From the NCBI RefSeq assembly GCF_000315625.1, contig NW_005434671.1, forward strand, positions 476,078 to 540,077: a stretch of 64,000 nt of DNA. Reading direction: 5' to 3'. A model generated the notes under the pieces. The model was given only the letters and a program-made list of their open reading frames with translations. It had not been told where the DNA came from and did no database searches. Origin of the DNA: Guillardia theta CCMP2712. Its lineage: Eukaryota > Cryptophyceae > Pyrenomonadales > Geminigeraceae. This document shows, piece by piece, positions 1 to 10,363 of the stretch (position 1 is its first letter; the number at the start of each line of letters is the position of its first letter). Made by a program: the position numbers and the translations under genes.

Positions 1-919
1 CCAAGAAACATAAGGTCAGCTTGTGATTTTCTCACTTTTTTATAATGACCATGATGCGACAGCTACTCGCAGGGCATTGCGAGCCATATGAAGATTGCAT
101 CACCATCTTCCCTGCGATTGAAGCCGCTTCACCAGGATCTGTGCATGAACGTGCGTTGGTTTTACCAAGCGTTCCTTCAGGATCTTCTTAGCTCTCTTTT
201 GTTGTTCATTCAGTACAGGCAAAACTTTTCAACCCCGTCTGATATCCGATTGTTGTTGTTGCTCCGAACACCAGTGGCTTCCCGATGTGTACAACAAGGT
301 TTGCTGCAGAGAAATCTCTCAAAATTCGAGGAATATGCGCCTCATGAGTTACATAACCACCTATTGCTTGCCAAGACCGCAATCGCATCTCTTGTTCTAT
401 TCATACTGCATTATCTTGCTACATTCACTTTGTTCTCAGATCTGGCTCTTGAAGACATACACAGTAATTACAGCCTTGCTTTATTACATACCATCACATC
501 AGAGACAAATGAGATGAGATGAGACCGTTGGTGATAATTCGATGGTCCAACAAGTCCGAAGATCCGAAAGGGAGTACGTAAAGACAGTTGAAAGCAGGGG
601 GATGGTAGTATGGGAAAGACGATCTGTGTAACGATCTGTGTCAAAGGGTTGAGGGCGGGGGGAGCGGGAGGGGGGGGGGGGGGGGGCGGGAGCAGCAATC
701 GTGGAGGAAAAAGTAAAGCCAGGCTCAACAAACATCCACTACCCCCCTTTTGCTGAGTCATTATGACCGGTACATGACATTCTGAGTAGAGTACCCCAGA
801 TCTACCCTCGTTCTACCCCCGTTTCGAATACCCTACCCTCGAACGTCGATCTGTACCCCCCCTCGCATCAATTTCCACCCCTACCCCATTTCATATCGTG
901 GTGACTCTTCGCTATCAGC
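1..919. other. no confident gene; C-rich upstream tract
   Basis: No gene can be supported here. An ATG-started 144-residue frame (88-522, +) and a 60-residue frame (206-388, -) exist, but neither shows a recognisable domain or clear splice context. A pure G run of about 17-18 nt lies near 671-688. From about 780 to 900 the plus strand carries repeated TACCC/CTACCC words, i.e. the GGGTAG tract seen 5' of many genes here, pointing leftward. By the orientation rule seen elsewhere it could belong to a minus-strand gene to its left; that is inference only. Confidence 0.4.
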
Positions 920-2633
920 ATGGCGGGGAAGGGAAGGCTATGGTGGGGGGGAGGAGCGGCTGCTGCAGCGGGAGGAGCTGTGATGCTGCTACTCGTGTTG
1001 GTCAGCTACATGGCAAACTCGGTATGTGAACCATGCAATTGCTTCTTGCGCTGTCCTTTCTTTGTGCCTTTGTGTCGTTTTTGTTGTTCAACCTAAACCT
1101 TTTCTCTAGTCCTCTTATCTTCTCCTGTTCCCTTTCCTTTTGATAAGCTCCTGCTCTATTCCCTTTCCACGATGTCCCCATTCTGAACAGCTTATGTTCT
1201 CCTCAACTAAACTTGAGTTCATCTCCTGGCTGTGCACCTCTTTCTCGATGAGAGCCTTGGATGTTTTCTTCCTTGGCTTCGCGTGTTTCTCCTATCATCA
1301 ACATTCATCCTTAAGGCTTGTTTTGATCGTTTGCTGTTCCTACAGAATGTCATCAGCACGGTGCAACTCAACCCGAGGATAGCAGAGCTGAGACAGAAGC
1401 TTCAGAACACTGAGAATGCGTTGATGGGAATGTCGGGGAGAGAGGCCTTGGCAGAAGCTGAACGAGCTCAGATGCTCCAGCAGAAAATTGACAGTCTGAA
1501 ATCCGCCCAGCTCGCGCCCAGAGGGAATTTGGCAGCGTTTGAAACCTTGGCGATTGTGCATCCTCGAGGCAACCCTGGTGATCGACCCCACGTGTATCAA
1601 CCTGTGGCAGCTGGTGGGCATTACAGGACGAAGCAAGCTGAGGACTTGGCGAGGAATCTTGCCAAGGCGCACCAGCACGAGCAGCACATGATGCAGGAAA
1701 ATGCTCCCCACGTCGGGATTCAACGGCCAGCTCATGTCGCTCCTCGCAAGCAAATGAGCAAGAGGATTTCCAAGAAGGTTAATCCCTGGTCAGTCATCCC
1801 GAACAAGAAAGTTCTTCACTATGCTCGCAAGTCCCAATACATGGGGCAGTCATTTGACCATGCTGAGGGCTTTGATAGTGGAAGCGACAAGGACATTCTT
1901 GCTCGGGGTTTAAGCATCCTTTCTCAAGGTACAAAACGTGCAAGTGCGCCTGGGGGATTCGTTCAAGTCAAGACGCTTTTGCCGGGACAGAAGCTTCCCA
2001 AGGGAGCTCGTGTGCTGACTGCTGAGCAAGTGAGACTCCTTCGCGAAAGATCGCTTCCTTTGCATGCAAGCGCGAAACATACGATGTTGAACCGCGTCAT
2101 GCTCGACGATGTTGAAGGGGAGGATTCTAGCAATACAACAGCTCCATCTGAACCTGAGGTTGGGGACACGGGAATGACGGCAGCACAGCTTGATGCTTTT
2201 GCCAATGCTGAGGCATCCAAGGCAAAGTTCTTGCTGAACCAGGCTAAGACAGAGCGAAGAAATGCATATGATGAGCTGAAGGAGAGTTCAAATATGATCT
2301 CCAGGGGCTGGGACAAACACCAGAAGGGCGAAAAGTTTCTTGAGATTGCTGAGCAGCACATGCAGAACTCGACGGCATTGCTAAATAGCTTCAAGATGAA
2401 CTTGGCATCCGGACGGGCAGAGCGCGAGAAAGAATTCTCTGACAAGGTAGCCATATTTTTCTTGATTCATTCTTTTTGTGACGGAATGTGCTTAGTTGAA
2501 AAACATCTCTGAGGCCCTGGAAGCAGAGGCTAGCGAGAAACATGGCCTCTATGAGACAGCTCTCCAGGAGGCAGGAGATCTTAAGTTGACGAGTGCGTCG
2601 CAGAATTCAACTGAGACAGAGGCAGAGGCATAG
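920..2633 (+). CDS. membrane-anchored coiled-coil protein, unknown function
   Basis: Function not recognised. Exons 920-1021, 1346-2446 and 2496-2633 join in frame to about 446 residues. The start codon opens a short basic and glycine/alanine-rich stretch followed by a hydrophobic segment (residues about 15-30) that looks like a signal anchor; the first intron follows directly. The remainder is soluble, with Ala/Glu/Lys/Gln-rich stretches near residues 45-75 and in the last 120 residues that look like coiled coils. The introns have good borders (GTATGT...ACAG and GTAGCC...TTAG). A type II membrane protein with a helical luminal or extracellular part is the simplest reading. Expression and the first exon are unproven. 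Confidence 0.72.
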
Positions 2634-2879
2634 GGAGCAGCTGTAATCGAGGGAGCAGAGGCAGAGACAGAGGGAGGTAGCTAGGAAGGCTAATCGGTGG
2701 TATTCAATTCGGATCGAGACATTCTTGTGATCATGTGTGCAAGCCGATGCCTCGGTGAGTTGTTGTGATACAGTAGAGAACGGTGCCAGTGCCTTGTTTT
2801 CACCTTTTGGTAATATGAAGCATTTTTTTCTTGTATTGTCTCATTCAAAGGCACTCTCTTCAACACTGCATCTCTAGAC

Positions 2880-3961
2880 TCAGACAACCTCGACGGGAAT
2901 CCCCTTGGCAGCGAATTTCTCATAGTTGTTGGAAACAGCCTCCCAGTTCACAACACTCCACCAGTTGGTAATGTACTCGGGTCTGCGGTTCTGTTCACCA
3001 TGTCAATTCGATCGAACGTCCAAACAAAATCAACGGACCTGATACTTGAGGTAGTAGGCTGCGTCCCAAAGCGGAACAACAAATGCAAACAAGCAGCGAT
3101 CAGCAATGTAACAGAACATGGAAGCATCAGTTACCATGCTCCCAGACATCCAGGCCAAGGACAGGGATCATCTTCTGACCCTCGCATCCTTCCATGAGAG
3201 GATTGTCTTGGTTGGGAGTGGAGGTGATAGCAAGTTTTCCCTCAGGGGTAACACCTACACATTTTTAGCCACTTCCCGATGCTGCAATCTCGAGACTACC
3301 AAGCCATGCCCATCCAGAGCCGAAGCGCTTGGCAGCCGCAGCATTGAACTCCTCCTTCATCTTGTCCATTGAGCCGAAGGATGCATCGATGGCCTTCTGC
3401 AGAGCTGCGGAAGGCTTCCCAGAGTTAGCAGCCGGTCCCATCTCCTTGAAGAAGAGGGCGTGGTTGTAGTATCCGCCGCCGTTGTTGCGGATGGCTGGAC
3501 CCGCCTTGATGGCTTCTTTCTGGATATCAGTGAGCTTGGCGGCAGGCTTTCCTTCAAGCGCCTTGTTGAGGTTCGTGAGGTAAGCGTTGAAGTGCTTGTC
3601 ATGATGCAACTTCATTGTCTCTTCATCGATGTAAGGCTCCAACGACTTGTAGTCGTAAGGAAGGGCAGGAAGGCTGAAGGCTCCCTCGGCCTTTGACTCC
3701 TTGGGAGCAAGGAACGATCCTGCAAGAAAGATAGACAGTCACTCTGCATGCGCACAAACTCACTTTGTCCCTCTCGCACTAACCGAGGAGTCCAGCGGTG
3801 ACGACGACGGCGGCCCTTCTGCTCATGGGGTTGTCGTTGGAGCTCATAGTCACTGACTCTTGGCGGAGACGAAGTGACTTGGGAGCTGAGAGGGAGGGAG
3901 CGAAGGCTGAGAACGCCTCAGCCCCTCCCGCGGCGAGCAGCGACAGCATGGCGATCCTCAT
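2880..3961 (-). CDS. Fe/Mn-family superoxide dismutase, Mn-type signature, plastid (probably thylakoid) targeted
   Basis: Converts superoxide to O2 and H2O2. Exons (5' to 3') 3961-3784, 3719-3300, 3254-3135, 3058-3039 and 2990-2880 give 282 residues. Metal ligands are visible: His in LHHDKH, His in YYNHALFF, and Asp/His in DVWEHAYYL. The GGG before the second ligand and the NQD after GSGWAWL are typical of Mn rather than Fe enzymes (family knowledge). The N-terminus has a signal peptide ending in the AFSAFAP-type motif used for complex red plastids. It is followed by a second element, SRRAAVVV plus a hydrophobic run and a KAEG site, which resembles a twin-arginine lumen signal. The mature domain is the usual 200 or so residues. 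It is divergent to the next gene, with a perfect hairpin between them. Metal choice and final location are inferences. Confidence 0.93.
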
Positions 3962-4092
3962 AGCGCCTACTTATATGTTTCCTTCCGGCGCGGGCCTGGT
4001 CTTTTACGCCGTCTGACACCCGGCCGGCCGTGGCGCCGGGCCGGGGCCCCAGCACTCAGAGAGAGAAACGTTGAGGTGGAGGGAAAAGGTGG

Positions 4093-4123
4093 GGTAGGGT
4101 CATCTACTTTAGATGACCCTACC
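4093..4123. promoter_or_regulatory. perfect inverted repeat, 14-bp arms, 3-nt loop
   Basis: The arms 4093-4106 and 4110-4123 are exact reverse complements (core GTAGGGTCATCTA) separated by CTT. The repeat lies between the divergent SOD gene and the gene starting at 4359, at the edge of a GGGGTAG-rich tract (about 4085-4320). It contains the GTAGGGT word of those tracts on one arm and its complement on the other, so it could be a protein-binding palindrome or a hairpin. No function is shown. Confidence 0.6.
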
Positions 4124-4129
4124 GGTCAT

Positions 4130-4325
4130 TACACCAGTGGGTTGGGAGGAAGATAGTAGGGTAGTCTTTTCCATGACGGGTAGTATGGTATTATACCGGA
4201 TATTTGACCTAGATTGTAGGGGTGGTCTGAGAACTTTTGGGGTGGTGAAAGATCGGAGAGTTTTAAATAGGGTAGGGTATTCGGATTCGTAAATGTAACA
4301 TGGGGGTGGGGTAGTACAATTCTAT
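4130..4325 (+). promoter_or_regulatory. GGGGTAG/GGGGTGG-rich tract 5' of the gene at 4359
   Basis: Repeated words GTAGGGTAG, TAGGGGTGG, GGGGTGG and GGGGTGGGGTAG occur at spacings of roughly 15-40 nt and end about 35 nt before the start codon of the downstream gene. The G-rich strand is the coding strand of that gene. Similar tracts precede several other genes in this window. A promoter or 5' UTR role is inferred from position only. Confidence 0.4.
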
Positions 4326-4358
4326 CGGGCTGTCGTGATGTGCGCGCCAGCGGCGAAG

Positions 4359-4460
4359 ATGGCGGACCTGAACAGATTGATCGAGAACGGAAGGAAGAGG
4401 TGAGTTGAAGAGAAGCACGATGATGAAGATGGAAGGATGCAGAGCAGGGAGTTGAAGAGC

Positions 4461-4492
<32 letters not shown>

Positions 4493-5222
4493 CGACCAGG
4501 CGGCCATTCCAGGGAGAACAAGTTTTCATGTTTTGGATGAACAGAGTTTTGCAGGAAAGGTTGTGAGAAGGAGAATAAGGAGAAAGTCGAATGTGATTGA
4601 AAAACGAAGAAGAAATAAATGAGTTTTAGTTGAGATGAGCAGATGATGTCACATAGATATCGGGCGCCTGTGATGAGGAAGATTTTACCGGATTTGAGGA
4701 AACTTTGAGGAAGCTCGGGTGCGATGTCTCTGATGGCTCGTCCAATCAGTGATGTCAAAAGAAAGAAATGATGTTAGAGAGGAAATAGAGGGAGCAATCA
4801 GATTCGGCTTCATGTAGGGGGACAGGGTTTAGATTCCGCTGTACCCGATTCCATTCACATTACCCTTTAACTAAAACTCGCCCTAAGATGGAAGGGCGAA
4901 GCGACCGTGACCGTCTTTGATGAGCTTGCCTTGCAGCGATCTCATTGTTCTCGAGTTCGGAAACTACATGAGTTGAGGGCAGTGGAGGTACAACACGGGA
5001 AGGATAGACACTCTGATCAAGAAGCTGCTCGAGGCAGAGTTCGCTATCCAGCTGCGCTTCGTGGATGAGCTGAGCGCCCGAGACTCCGTCAGACTGTTGA
5101 CGCCCGACGGCAAGGAGATTGCATACCACCCGGACCTGCAGAACTTCAGGAACGCGCTCGCCCTGAGGGAGAACACGGACAACCTGGTTATGGCAGCCAG
5201 GAAGGCGTACGGCAAGGTCTAG
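4359..5222 (+). CDS. small protein, unknown function; splicing uncertain
   Basis: Not recognised. The last exon (4983-5222) is a clear 79-residue coding stretch beginning WRYNTGRID and ending KAYGKV, rich in charged helices. An upstream ATG at 4359 opens a short exon (MADLNRLIENGRKR) that ends at a good donor at 4400. A middle exon from 4937 (SDLI...) fits the phase. To join it to the last exon one must remove GTTCTC...GGCAG, which is only 36 nt, because the unspliced frame meets a TGA. Either this is an unusually short intron, the middle exon is wrong, or the base sequence has an error. The intron from 4400 to 4936 holds a (GGTGAG)n run near 4463-4492. Confidence 0.5.
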
Positions 5223-6207
5223 TTGCAAGAGCACGATTGTTCCTCGCTCGCTGATCGAATGACGTGAAGAGTCCAAACCTGCATTGCAGGAGGCTTCTCG
5301 CCGAGTACGCCTGAGCTTCTGATCACATCGAGGGCTCTTCCCCGTGAGCGGCCTTGATGACGGTATCCGCCTGTCTACAGACAAGGCAGTGGGCTGAGGA
5401 AACAAGTTTTACAACTTTCCAACAATGTTCTCGTAACTCATCAGTAGTATAAACTTCAACAGAACTACACCACTTTCCTATCATTCCACATGTGCGACAC
5501 CATATGATTCCTCTCTTGTTCACAGTGGAGATGTTGGCCGGGCTATGAAGGCTTCCACGGTCGGGCCTCGGACGGTCCCGGAGTACCGTACATGATACGC
5601 CGACGGTAGCTTCGGTCTGTAAGTGACCGTACGGCGGATCGGACGGCCCGGCCCGAACTTCGGAACCAGATCGGCAACCGAGTCGGATCGGACCCGGTGA
5701 CCGGGTCGGCGGGTCGGACGCGATCGGACAGACGAGTCGGACTCGCCTCAGGACTGGTCGGCACTATGGCAAGGGATGACGCAGCAGCAGCGCGACCGGA
5801 GCAAGGTGAAGGGAGAGATGCGGAGAGAGGGAGGTAGAGGATAGTGATGGGAAATACTGTAGAAGAGGATGAGGACACAATCAACAGCGACAGACTTCTT
5901 CATAGGGATCTTGAACGTACGAATCGTGTGGTGGGGAATGGAAGGGCGGTGCTGGGGAGGGGGGAGGAGGTGAGGAGACGACCATCAGTCAGGATGAGAT
6001 CGTTTCGAGCACGCAATGCAATCAGGACAAAGATGAGAGGAGAAGTAGACTCTTACTAGGATTCAGAAGTAGCAAAGGAGCATTCAGCCCAAGAAGCTCT
6101 CAGCAACGCATTACTACTGCAGAATGGACAGGCGAATGCCCTTTGTTGGACCTGCTCATACGATAGAAAGGAATGTCTCGCATTGACCACCTCTGACATA
6201 TCTTCAG
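5223..6207. other. intergenic; GC-rich word island at about 5555-5760
   Basis: From about 5555 to 5760 the base composition jumps to very GC-rich, with words such as GACCGTACGG, CGGCCCGGCCCG and GACCCGGTGACCGGGTCGG. The same vocabulary recurs in the islands at 18.9, 29.2, 35.3, 41.7 and 43.9 kb. No coding function is visible in it. The stretch 5830-6060 holds an ATG frame of about 70 residues without any recognisable feature. The first exon(s) of the small membrane protein that follows should lie somewhere here but could not be placed. Confidence 0.5.
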
Positions 6208-6467
6208 CACCGGCAAAGGATGAGAAGGTACAACCAGCCCTGAGCTTCAGGACAGTCATCATCCTACACGTTTTGGCTGCCATGATCATGATCTTGGGAG
6301 GGGGAGCGAGCCATCAGTGGACCAAGGAAGCCGATCTCGACCAAGTCAAGCAAGGTCTGGAGGACGTATCAAGCAATCCGATTGTTATCTTGACGGTGGG
6401 AGTCCTGCCCCTCGCCATCGTCACCGTCCGATGGGTGCAAGAGCTCTGGGCCAAGAAAGTAGACTAG
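6208..6467 (+). CDS. small two-helix membrane protein, 5' end unresolved
   Basis: Only the last exon is placed. It starts at a good acceptor (ATCTTCAG, ending 6207) and encodes about 86 residues. Two hydrophobic segments are visible: VIILHVLAAMIMILGGG and PIVILTVGVLPLAIVTVRWV, separated by a polar loop with several acidic residues. It ends in a basic KKVD tail. The upstream exon must end with a single nucleotide of a codon; no good candidate was found, so the start and any targeting sequence are unknown. Function not recognised. Confidence 0.55.
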
Positions 6468-6569
6468 CAGGCAGTGACACACCAGGTTTGTGAGCTAATT
6501 ACGTTGTAGTGTAATTCTAAAAAAAACGAAGGAAAAATTGAACATTCACATTATCTAGTTAGTTCGTAT

Positions 6570-8674
6570 CTAAACTCGCGCACGCTTGCAAGGAACCTGC
6601 TCTCCGAGCTTTGCTTTCCGCTTGTCCCGGTTCAGCTCAAGTTTGCGCAACGTGATCAGGTAGTCGCTGGACTTAGTCGAGCTGGAGTCGAGCAGGTAAT
6701 CACAAATCAAGTCGTCCCAATAGCATCGGATTCCACGGTCCAAGAAGATCTTGAGCTGCTCTTCAACATTCTTCTTGTCGGCGTCGCTCCACTCCATGTC
6801 ATCCTTCTCGACAAGGAGCCGACTGACAAACACGTGAGTCACTCCATCGATCATCCTCGAGAAGTTCTTCGTGACCGAGTCCCGCACTGTTCCTCCTCCT
6901 GCTTCTAACACTCGCTTGTATCCCATCTTCCTCTTGTCAGGAGCGAGCAAGATAGCAACAGTCCCTGAAAAACATCCCGTGGTCATCTCGCTCAGATTCC
7001 CGGTGGAAACGAAACACTTTCCATGGTTGTCACTGCTGCTGGCCTCTGAGTCTGAATCTTCGATGTCTCTGCAACGGTTTCTGGTACCACGCCTTGATTC
7101 CATTTCAGCAAACTTTACCTCGTAGTCCGAATCTTCGATCCATTCATATCCACGTTCGTCCACAAACTGCTCGCAACGCAGACTTTCTTCGATGTAGTTT
7201 GGTTTCAGCAGATATTTTCCCGAGGCTAAAGAACTCAGGAACTTTTCGGTTCGTAACAGTCTTCGAGCTATGACATGAGTGCAACTTGGATCATAAGTTT
7301 TGCTGGGAATCAACTCGCCGCCAAGATTCTGAATCCATGTTTTCATCTTCTCGACATGGCTATCTCCGAATCCAGTTAACAAGAACCTCTTTGACGGGCC
7401 ACGCTTCTTAAAGCCCTGTCTAGGATGACCCCTGACGTCTGACTCAGAGTCCTTGCTTCTTGCACACTTCCCCTTGCGTGACGTCTTGTCGATAATCTTG
7501 CTTCCTTTGTTCAATTGGTCAGTCCGCCTTGCCTTCTTCTGTCTTCCCATAATGGTTGTTTCGCACTTGAAATCCTCGCTCCATCCCAACGATGGTGACG
7601 ATGTATGGCCTGTCATATTCGAGTCTGCATGTGCTGCCCTCGTTATCCTTCTCTCACCGTCTTCCACTGGAGTGCATCGAGTAGCGCGTGGTCGGAGGGT
7701 CACTGGAGGAGGACTATTCCGCGTACTACTCCTCGATGAGCACCTAGATGAAACTTCAAGAGTAGATGCACTTGATGCCCTGGAATCCGATCTCGAGACT
7801 ATGCTACACAAAAACTTGCTCAACTTGGAATACGTAATCAGTGAATCCTTGTGAGTGGGAGAACTGTCGCTTCCCTTACTGGAGTTGCTTGACCGTCTGG
7901 TTTCATCTTTTTCTTTCTCCGGAGGACATGCTGCTTTTCTACGACGCCGGGCTCCAATCGTTCCTTGTTCCATCTGCTGCTGGAGCCGACGCGCAGACAT
8001 CAAAACACTCTCGGCACAGTTCGTGAGCTCCATGATCAAGTCGTGCGCGGCATCACCAGACGGCCTGTTTCCCCTTTTGTACCCGAATTTCATGTAGCAC
8101 TTGACTGCCGACACATTTGAGCTCGAGACAAATAGATGAGAACCCAAGCAGTCCACGCCTGACCTCTGATTGAGCGTCGCACTCAACAGAAGCTCCCCAA
8201 GTCCAAGACCCCTTTCACACTCAGTGACAAAGAGTTCGGCTAAGTAAAGCGAGGACTTGTTCTTAGGAGGTTTCTCATGCTTCTTCTCTGATGCTCTGTG
8301 TTTGCTATTCTTCCTCGGCGTAGCGGTTTTAGCCTGCGTGCTGGAGTGCTCACAGCAGACTCCCACGGCTCCAAGTATGAATAAGAGTAGCCAATCAACC
8401 GTTCATCCGATTGAAGTCGTCTTCCGATCACAAATAGATTCAGAGGGTCCTCTTTTGTGAGGATGTACTCCACGTCTTCATAGTCCAGTACAGGATATCC
8501 CGCATCCTCATCCGCTTCGGAGAGCTCAGCTTCCCATTGCGCCATTTCATATCTGAATGCTTGGTTTAGATTTATCAGCTGGTCAGAGTCCGTCAACACT
8601 GCCGGTCTGACAAACACTCCAAGTCTCTGTGCAGCTTCATCAAAAATTATCGAAGCCATCTCAGGATTATGCAT
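6570..8674 (-). CDS. GNAT acetyltransferase fused to tandem BRCT domains
   Basis: Exons 8674-8354 and 8255-6570 give about 668 residues. The first third is a GNAT-fold N-acetyltransferase: a FVIGRR...LIGYSYSYLE strand pair, the acetyl-CoA loop ERGLGLGELLL, and the C-terminal NVSAVKCYMKFGYKRG block. The split falls inside the domain, so both exons are needed for it. After a Ser-rich, basic linker come two BRCT domains. The first holds KRFLLTGF, CTHVIARR, RTEKFL, KYLLKPNYIEES and an Asp-Glu-Arg-Gly-Tyr-Glu-Trp block; the second holds FSGTVAILL, RKMGYKRVLEAGGGTV and a C-terminal CYWDDLI. BRCT pairs usually bind phosphopeptides in DNA-damage signalling. A chromatin or repair-linked acetyltransferase is the natural inference; the substrate is unknown. 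The acceptor before the second exon could differ by a few codons. Confidence 0.85.
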
Positions 8675-10363
8675 TGCACAAAGTTCTGTAACCTTGAGTC
8701 ACAATGTTCGATCTGGGTTCAGGATCCAGTTATGTGCATGTATCGTTAGTGGTATGGGACACGAGCTGGTGCTGATGCCGCACGCAATCTTGCCCAACAG
8801 ATATCCCCTACAAGCATACAGTCAGGAAAGGATCACCGAGATGTCCAACGAATTTTTAAGATACATAGGAAAAACGGGACAGTATAGGCTTGAAAGAAGC
8901 AGAGGATGAAGTGAGCAAAAAGCCAATGTCACATGAGAACAAGATAATGATTGGAGTGACATCAGCAGAAAAGTGTAGCATAACATATCCGTTGCAATGC
9001 TAGCTTGCGCACGCACGCGTTAGTGCTGACGTGCGACAAAGAGGGGTGTGTGGTTTTAGTATGTGTTCTCAACTCCTTCTGAGGAATGGAACAGCAAAAC
9101 ATCACGAAAACACAAACCGAAGACCAAACATGCACGCGACAAAGAAGGCAGTTGAAGCAGCATAGCAGGCGCAGCAGCGGCAGCGGCATTGCAGAAATTG
9201 TTGATAGGGAGGGTGGGCGGGCAGGAGACGGGCAAGAGGAACGAACGGCTTTTTGTACCACCCCCCACCCCTCAAATTTACAATCACCCCATCTTAGAGA
9301 GCAGGAGAGAGCAGGAATCCGCTGTAATCACAGGGTCATGTCCCTTCATTTGGTACCCCTACCCCCACTTTTCTCTCACCTATTTGTACGGATGTCCCCT
9401 AACCCCTGTACCACCCAGAAACTACCCTCCAGTTTATATCACCCTCCTAATCCTTTCACCACCCTACCCATAACCATTGCTCTATGTGCTGGATGAATTC
9501 TTCACCCCTACTTTCCTCTCGTAAAGTACCCACCCAACATCACCAAGATGAACTGATAGGGGGTACTTGACTACCCAACCATACCGATTTTCCAAAAGAC
9601 TACCCCCACCATCCTCCTCTCTAAACAAAAGCATTTCATGATTGACCCCACCCCTCCCTCCATCCTGGAGCATCAAAGATTTAACATCACCCTCACCCCA
9701 TATTTTCCCTCTCAATACCTCTATCTGAGAGGGTAGAGTAGTACCACCCTCTAAGCCACTGTGAATGTCAAAAATCAATATAAATTATAAAATGTTTGTT
9801 TCAATTCAATGGAGCAGTTTTGAAAACTTCAGAATTACAAACGTCCGCACAACTTGAAACAAATTTTACAAAACGGCAAATTTTGTTGACCCTTGTTTGA
9901 AGTCACTTCAACCACCCTGACCCCCTCTTAGATCATCAATAGGACCCCTACAGGAAGATTGAATCCTTGAACCCACCCAGGGTAACCTCCCCTTGTTCAT
10001 GGAGGATGGTGGGGTAGTATAATAGACTTCTGAAGTTTGATGAGGGGGTAGGGGTAGAAAACCTCAAGTCTGGAACCACAAACGATGGATGACCAGAGAT
10101 ACAACCGCGGAAGTGGCTGACCAGAGGCCGACAATGGCAGATGCTGAGCAGATGCCGTGTGATGGTATATACAAGTTGCATTGAGGTAAAGCAACGAGGA
10201 GAAGCAACAGAGAGGAGGCAAAGAGAGATTTAAGAACTCTGTGGCACATAATCAAGTCCTAGGGAATGGGAGCCAGTCAAGAAATGCATTCGCAGGACAG
10301 TATCTGAACTTGGAGGAGACTCCCTGGCGTATTTTCTCAGGACTCAACTGTCAAGAGAACTGG
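8675..10363. promoter_or_regulatory. divergent intergenic region with two opposed C/G-tract blocks
   Basis: No coding gene seen. Between about 9260 and 9760 the plus strand has dozens of CACCC, TACCC and CTACCCC words every 10-25 nt. From about 9960 to 10070 the sense flips to GGGGTAG/GGGGGTAGGGG. The first block reads G-rich in the direction of the leftward BRCT gene and the second in the direction of the rightward pseudouridine synthase. A short AT-rich stretch (about 9770-9900) separates them. This looks like a shared divergent promoter region, though that is inferred from arrangement alone. Confidence 0.4.

Noticed and set aside
5543..5884. Minus-strand Arg/Ser/Pro-rich frame
   Set aside because: It lies in a GC-rich word island and its composition simply mirrors the island words.
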